Shown here: piece by piece, positions 6,637 to 10,282 of the stretch
Position numbering within the stretch: position 1 is the stretch's first letter
Layout: the number at the start of each line of letters is the position of its first letter
Assembly (NCBI GenBank): GCA_016209585.1
Contig: JACQVU010000191.1
Span: 1-10,282 of the forward strand
Reading direction: 5' to 3'
DNA length: 10,282 nucleotides
Source of the DNA: Planctomycetota bacterium
GTDB taxonomy: Bacteria > Planctomycetota > UBA8742 > JACQVU01
Made by a program: the position numbers and the translations under genes
Notes under the pieces: model-generated
Told to the model about the DNA's origin: nothing
Databases searched by the model: none
Seen by the model: only the letters and a program-made list of their open reading frames with translations

Positions 6637-8508
6637 CTACTCGCGGGCCGTCACCACCCCGAACCGCGCCAGGCTCTCCGGCGACAGGCGCGTCCATCGC
6701 CAGCCCTGGCCCGGATCCCGGCGCGCGGCGAACGTCGGCCAGACGTTGATCGCGTTCGCCACCTCCACCGGGTCGAACCGGCGCGTGTCCACCTCCAGGA
6801 ACCGGAAGGCGGCCTCCCGCGTCCGCGCGGTGAACTCCTCCCGGAAGACGATCCGATCCCGGTTCCGCTCCCAGTGGGCGGCCACGTGGCGCACGGAGCA
6901 GTCCTTGATCACCGCCACGTGCTCGCCGACCCGGATGTAGCCGTTCGTCAGCGGCAGGACGGGATCGTGCGACAGATCGCCGGGGACCTCCACCGACAGA
7001 TGTTCGGCCAGCGAGGGCGAGTAGGCCGGCCGCGCGGTGAGGGGGAACGAGATCGCCGCCTCCCACTTGCCCTTGCCCGCCTCGGGCGGCGTGACCGAAA
7101 CGTCAACCTGGTGAAGCCCGGGCAGCAGCATGGTCACGCGAACGTCCGCCGGGCACCCCTCCACGGTGAAGCCCGCCGACAACCGCGCCGCCGGAACCTC
7201 TTTGACCGCGCCCAGCGGGCGGCCGGCAATCTCCGTCACGCGGCCCTTCCCCGGCCGGGTGCGCACCAGCAGCCGGCGCGGGCCGCGTTCGCCGGCGGCG
7301 TCCACGCCGGTGGTCTCGGGGTCGTCAAGAATCTCGGCCGCGGCGTCGAGCCGCTCCGGCAGGAAGGCGCCGGCCTGGGCCACGGCCTCGGCGGCGCGAG
7401 CCGGGGTGTACTCGGTCTCGACGGGGAAGGGGCGCCACCCGGAGGAGTCGGAGACCTCGGAGAGCAGCAGCGGCCCCCAGCCCGGCCCGGCGCCGTGGGA
7501 GGCGAAAACGTCGCCCAGCAGCACCTCGGCCCGCGCCTGGAAGGGGAGCGCGCGCACGCGGCCGTCTTCCTCCGTGGGCATCAGCGCCTTGCCCATCCAG
7601 GTGTAGGGGCCGATGGACTTGTCCATGTGCCAGTTCGCCTCGGGCACGTAGGGCAACCTCGCCGGCGCGCCCAGGCCCGCGCGGAGCGCGGCCGTGAGTT
7701 CCGAGATATGGACGAAGCGGAACCCCTTCCCGGCCAGGTCTCGGAACCGGGCGATGGACTTCGCCTCGACCCCCGCCACCCGCTTGAACTTGTTCACCGT
7801 GGTGAACGTATTGAACGTTTCGCCATCATCGTAGAAGGCCCAGGCCCACTCCAGGAAGGGGTAGTCCTTGCGGCCGCCGGCGTTGAGCACCTCCATCTCC
7901 TGGCCGTCCAGCGCGAAGGTGTAGAGGGCTTCGGGAAGGTCGCGGTAGTAGCCCAGCGCGCTGGTGGCGACGATCGCGCGGTAGCCGTGATCAGGCAGCA
8001 GCGTCACCAGACCGGGCGCCCACTGCATCTCCTGCCCGCTGAAGAGGGCGCTGCGCGAAAGACCGACTCGGGCGAGCACCCGCGCGCTCAGTTCCAGCGA
8101 CCGCTCCATGTCCCGGCGCGGGTAGGCGTAGAAGAGTTGATCCGAATAGTGCCCGACGATCAGTTCAATCTGCCCCCGCTCCGCCAGTTTCTTCCAGAGC
8201 GCCAGCAGGTCGGGGAAGCGCTCGGCCATGGCCTCCAGCCCCCAGGCCTGAATCTCGAAGTCGGCCTTGAACTCCGGGTTGGCGTCCAGAAACTCCAGCG
8301 CGCCCCGGAGAGAATCGTTGAGAATGGCGTCCTCGGACTTCCGGTCACCGGCGATGTACTGCACGTTCCAGTGGAAGAGCGCCACCGCCAACTTCGGGCG
8401 GGGGGCGGCGGGGGGCGCCTCCTTCTCCTGAGCGCCGACGGGAGCAGTCACCGCGGCCAACGCCACCGCGGCCAGCAGGAGGACGAAGGTGGACCGTGAT
8501 GTGCGCAT
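6637..8508 (-). CDS. Exported GH57-like glycoside hydrolase/deacetylase-fold protein
   Basis: A 623-residue protein with a clear Sec signal peptide: MRTSRS, a hydrophobic core (about 7-20) and a likely cut after VGA at residue 26. The N-terminal half resembles the GH57 (beta/alpha)7 barrel, with counterparts of its conserved regions: FHWNVQY (45-51), IELIVGHYSDQL (114-125), SGQEMQWAPGL (157-167, with Glu160 as candidate nucleophile) and FYDDGETFN (225-233, Asp227/Asp228 as candidate acid/base). GH57 members cleave or transfer alpha-glucans and related alpha-glycosides. The C-terminal half (about 430-623) looks beta-rich and I do not recognise it. The open frame continues upstream to 8691, but that part is intergenic repeat; the ATG at 8508 has AAAGG nine bases before it and starts the signal peptide. 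It is the first gene of the five-gene operon and would act outside the cytoplasm on the glycan the operon makes (inferred). A GH38-type or deacetylase relative is the alternative. Confidence 0.78.
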   Translation of the reverse strand: MRTSRSTFVLLLAAVALAAVTAPVGAQEKEAPPAAPRPKLAVALFHWNVQYIAGDRKSEDAILNDSLRGALEFLDANPEFKADFEIQAWGLEAMAERFPDLLALWKKLAERGQIELIVGHYSDQLFYAYPRRDMERSLELSARVLARVGLSRSALFSGQEMQWAPGLVTLLPDHGYRAIVATSALGYYRDLPEALYTFALDGQEMEVLNAGGRKDYPFLEWAWAFYDDGETFNTFTTVNKFKRVAGVEAKSIARFRDLAGKGFRFVHISELTAALRAGLGAPARLPYVPEANWHMDKSIGPYTWMGKALMPTEEDGRVRALPFQARAEVLLGDVFASHGAGPGWGPLLLSEVSDSSGWRPFPVETEYTPARAAEAVAQAGAFLPERLDAAAEILDDPETTGVDAAGERGPRRLLVRTRPGKGRVTEIAGRPLGAVKEVPAARLSAGFTVEGCPADVRVTMLLPGLHQVDVSVTPPEAGKGKWEAAISFPLTARPAYSPSLAEHLSVEVPGDLSHDPVLPLTNGYIRVGEHVAVIKDCSVRHVAAHWERNRDRIVFREEFTARTREAAFRFLEVDTRRFDPVEVANAINVWPTFAARRDPGQGWRWTRLSPESLARFGVVTARE

Positions 8509-8545
8509 GGCATGCGGCCTTTCGCGGGCCGGCTTCACCGCCGAG

Positions 8546-8600
8546 GCGCGGAGAACGCGGAGAGATGCGCTGTTCTGGACTTCTCCGCGTTCTCTCGCGC
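8546..8600. other. Long potential hairpin in the intergenic repeat
   Basis: GAGAACGCGGAGA (8551-8563) is exactly complementary to TCTCCGCGTTCTC (8582-8594). Five more pairs form outside it (GCGCG at 8546-8550 with CGCGC at 8596-8600) if T8595 is bulged. The loop is 18 bases. No T-run follows on either strand within the usual distance, so it is a palindromic repeat element rather than a clear terminator. It lies about 40-90 bases upstream of the GH57-like start codon, within its probable leader. Confidence 0.6.
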
Positions 8601-8761
8601 AAAAACTCCGCGGTAGTGTCTGCTCCGCTCCGCCTCTGAACCACGAATCGACGCGAATGCGGATTCTCACGCAAAGACGCGAAGACGCCAAGGGTTTTTG
8701 GGTTCATTCTTCACCGCCGAGGCGCGGTAGTGTTTGTTCCGCGCTGCTCCGCTCCGCCTCT

Positions 8762-8838
8762 GAACCACGAATGGAGACGAATGAACACCAATTCAGACAC
8801 CGCTCCAGGGCCGCCCCATTCGTGTCCATTCGTGGTTC
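8762..8838. other. 22-bp inverted repeat with 33-base loop
   Basis: The 22 bases at 8762-8783 (beginning GAACCACGAATGG) are the reverse complement of 8817-8838 (ending CCATTCGTGGTTC) with a single mismatch. The spacer is 33 bases. It starts 18 bases past the stop codon of the HxsB-like gene, so in its transcript it would form a strong 3' hairpin. No T-run follows it on the minus strand, so an intrinsic terminator is not supported, but transcript protection or factor-dependent termination is possible. The arms are themselves two tandem copies of an ACGAATG-containing unit. Confidence 0.65.
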
Positions 8839-8856
8839 TTCCGCGGCGACGGGCTG

Positions 8857-10282
8857 TCAGGCGCCGGAGTGGAGGAACTCGCGTTGCGGTTTGCGCTGCG
8901 CCCACCTCGTGAAGATGGGCAGCACTTCGTCGGCGTTGGAGACCAGGTGGGAGAAGAGCCAGTCGCAGACCGCCATGTGGACGCGGCAGCGGTCGTTCTC
9001 CAGTTGCCGGCCGAAGATCTGCCCCTGGGCCGCGTAGTTGTACACCGGGCAGACGCCGCAGTAGGGCCGGTAGACGCACCAGGCGCAGCCCGGTTGGCCG
9101 TCGAGGTCCGAGGCCACCAGCACCGCGCGGGTGGTCGGGTGGCGGATGAGATCGTTGAACGACGAGGTCCGCACGTCGCCCACCTGGAAGGCCGCGTCGC
9201 CCATCTGGTCGAGCATCCGCCCCTCGTCGCAGGTGAAGACCCGCCCGTCGTAGTTGTAGGTGATCTGCCCCACCGTGGCGCCGCAGGGGGAGCGCAGGTC
9301 CATGAAGTTCGGGTCGGTGGGCGTCAGAACCTTCCGCGCGAAGAGCGACGCCGTGAACTCCGAAATCTCCACCCCCTCGCGGTTCAGGCGCAGCATGTGC
9401 TCCAGCGTCTTGAAGTACGCGGCGAGGAACTCCTCGAGCGTGAAGCCGTGCCGCTTCCAGGTGCGCCGCGCCATGCCGTACGGGTCAAGATGGCGGAAGG
9501 CCAGCGTCTTGACCCCCAGCGCCACGTACTCGTCGACCAGCGCCTCCGGGCGAGCCAGCGCCTCACGCGTGGGGGTGAACAAGAGGCCCACGTTGTGGGT
9601 GTTCACGTCCAGCCCCGCCGCCCGGTAGGCGGCCTGCACCTGGCGGACGCGCGCCACCGTCTCCGCGTGGCTGTTGCCGCCCCGCCACGGGCGGCTGGCG
9701 TTGTGCGCCTCTTCCGGCCCGTCGAGCGAGGAGCAGATCTGCACGCGGTTGGCCACCAGGAAGGCCAGCATCTCGTCGGTGAGCAGGCTCAGGTTGCTGA
9801 TGAGCGAGAAGAGCAGTTCCTTGCGCGCCAGGCCGTTCTTCTCCAGCGCCCGTTCGATCACGTGCTTGACCACCGGAAAGTTGGCCAGCGGCTCGCCGCC
9901 CTGGAACTCAATGGTGATGGCGGGCGAGGGGGTCTGGAAGATGAGGTCCAGGGCGCGATCCGCCGTCTCGACCGTCATGTGACAGTCCGCGCGGTCCATC
10001 GGCGCGCGGCTGGCGTGGCAGTAGACGCAGTCGTAGTTGCAGTTCAGCGTGACCACCAGGATGTGCAGTGACGGCGCGCCGAAGACGTACGCCCGCTTGC
10101 CGCGCAGGCGCACCGCGAGGTCGCGGTCGCTTCCCGGCGCGCGCACGAAACGTTTCTCCCGCAACCGGGCGTAGAGCGGGCCGTCCACCGGCGCCGTGCC
10201 GGTGACGAACTGGTGGAACTCCGCCGGCGCCAGCGCCAGCCATTCGCCGGCGTCGTTCGTCAGCACCTGCCGGCCCGCGACC
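8857..10282 (-). CDS. hxsB: Radical SAM/SPASM peptide maturase, HxsB-like (5' end cut by window)
   Basis: A radical S-adenosylmethionine enzyme with SPASM-type auxiliary cluster domain, most like HxsB of the His-Xaa-Ser system, which with partner HxsC is thought to modify a small peptide rich in HxS repeats. Counting from the GTG at 10266: the radical SAM cysteines Cys76, Cys80 and Cys83 lie in CNYDCVYC, and the SAM-binding GGEP motif at 123-126 (EFQGGEP). The C-terminus has eight cysteines (328, 346, 394, 397, 403, 406, 427, 434) suited to two further [4Fe-4S] clusters, including CxxCx5CxxC. The frame is open past 10266 to the window edge (codons VAGRQ before VLTNDAGEW), and HxsB-like proteins usually have more residues before this point, so the true start is outside. 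No HxsC, HxsA or HxsD is visible here. It is separated by a 348-bp repeat gap from the glycan operon. The specific HxsB assignment rests on remembered family resemblance; another SPASM peptide maturase is possible. Confidence 0.8.
   Translation of the reverse strand, partial: VAGRQVLTNDAGEWLALAPAEFHQFVTGTAPVDGPLYARLREKRFVRAPGSDRDLAVRLRGKRAYVFGAPSLHILVVTLNCNYDCVYCHASRAPMDRADCHMTVETADRALDLIFQTPSPAITIEFQGGEPLANFPVVKHVIERALEKNGLARKELLFSLISNLSLLTDEMLAFLVANRVQICSSLDGPEEAHNASRPWRGGNSHAETVARVRQVQAAYRAAGLDVNTHNVGLLFTPTREALARPEALVDEYVALGVKTLAFRHLDPYGMARRTWKRHGFTLEEFLAAYFKTLEHMLRLNREGVEISEFTASLFARKVLTPTDPNFMDLRSPCGATVGQITYNYDGRVFTCDEGRMLDQMGDAAFQVGDVRTSSFNDLIRHPTTRAVLVASDLDGQPGCAWCVYRPYCGVCPVYNYAAQGQIFGRQLENDRCRVHMAVCDWLFSHLVSNADEVLPIFTRWAQRKPQREFLHSGA

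Larger units (their letters stand above)
8533..8838. repeat. Mosaic intergenic repeat region
   Basis: The 348-bp gap between the HxsB-like gene and the GH57-like gene carries no gene. It is built of short repeated modules. A 19-base module (CTTCACCGCCGAGGCGCGG) occurs at 8533-8551 and 8709-8727; GCGGTAGTGT occurs at 8610-8619 and 8724-8733; a 28-base module ending in GAACCACGAAT is identical at 8621-8648 and 8745-8772. Between them lies ACGCAAAG/ACGCGAAG/ACGCCAAGG (about 8669-8693), a period-8 unit. The order of modules is the same in both halves, so this is a diverged direct duplication. The promoter of the downstream operon should lie here, but I cannot point to a -35/-10 pair. Confidence 0.8.

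Noticed and set aside
6397..8499. 700-codon open frame on the plus strand
   Set aside because: Antisense to the GH57-like gene and the start of the ligase; low-complexity composition, no domain recognised.
8509..8691. In-frame upstream extension of the GH57-like gene
   Set aside because: It translates intergenic repeat sequence, and the signal peptide begins exactly at the ATG at 8508.
8640..8790. Short coding frames in the repeat gap (NHE/AKTRRRQG-like peptides)
   Set aside because: These are translations of known-style intergenic repeat units with no ribosome binding site and no protein-like pattern.
8533..8838. Possible CRISPR array
   Set aside because: Repeats are of several unrelated kinds, at irregular distances and with no uniform spacers; no cas gene is nearby.
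8869..10071. 400-codon open frame on the plus strand
   Set aside because: Antisense to the radical SAM gene, whose cysteine motifs are unmistakable; the plus-strand product is His/Val/Arg-rich with no motif.

Overview
This is a GC-rich bacterial chromosomal window (by eye close to 70% GC) in which every credible gene lies on the minus strand. It reads as part of an uncultured or little-studied environmental bacterium. The short intergenic repeats (units resembling ACCACGAATGGACACGAATG, ACGCAAAGACGCGAAGACGC and CACCGCCGAGGCGCGGAG, plus GAGATGGG octamers) are of the kind that litter genomes of Planctomycetes/Verrucomicrobia/Lentisphaerae-like and neighbouring candidate phyla. That placement is an inference from repeat style only; no rRNA or tRNA gene is present to settle it.

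Layout in transcription order (right to left). (1) 10282-8857: a radical SAM/SPASM peptide maturase most like HxsB of the His-Xaa-Ser system, cut by the right edge. (2) 8856-8509: a 348-bp gap holding a mosaic of short direct and inverted repeats with two strong potential hairpins. (3) 8508-111: five tightly packed genes that look like one operon: an exported GH57-like glycoside hydrolase/deacetylase-fold protein; an acyl-CoA synthetase-type AMP-forming ligase; a GT4 glycosyltransferase; a fusion of a GT2 glycosyltransferase to a membrane polyprenyl-phosphate sugar-phosphotransferase (PGT) module; and a nucleotidyltransferase-fold protein. Spacings are 73 bp, 29 bp, an overlap of 8-23 bp, and 21 bp. 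(4) 110-1: two short tandem-repeat arrays at the left edge.

Taken together the operon points to making or modifying a cell-envelope glycan or glycolipid. The PGT-like module would sit at the membrane, the GT2 and GT4 enzymes would add sugars, the ligase would activate a carboxylic acid (perhaps an acyl decoration), and the exported GH57-like enzyme would trim or edit the product outside the cytoplasm. The role of the nucleotidyltransferase-like protein is unknown. The most unusual points are that the PGT module has Gln-His where the family has its catalytic Asp-Glu, and that short tandem repeats with unit lengths of 7 or 8 bases have spread into the coding sequence of two of the operon genes.

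No tRNA, rRNA, CRISPR array, insertion sequence, phage gene or recognisable intrinsic terminator was found. Many long plus-strand open frames exist but they are GC-driven shadows of the minus-strand genes.
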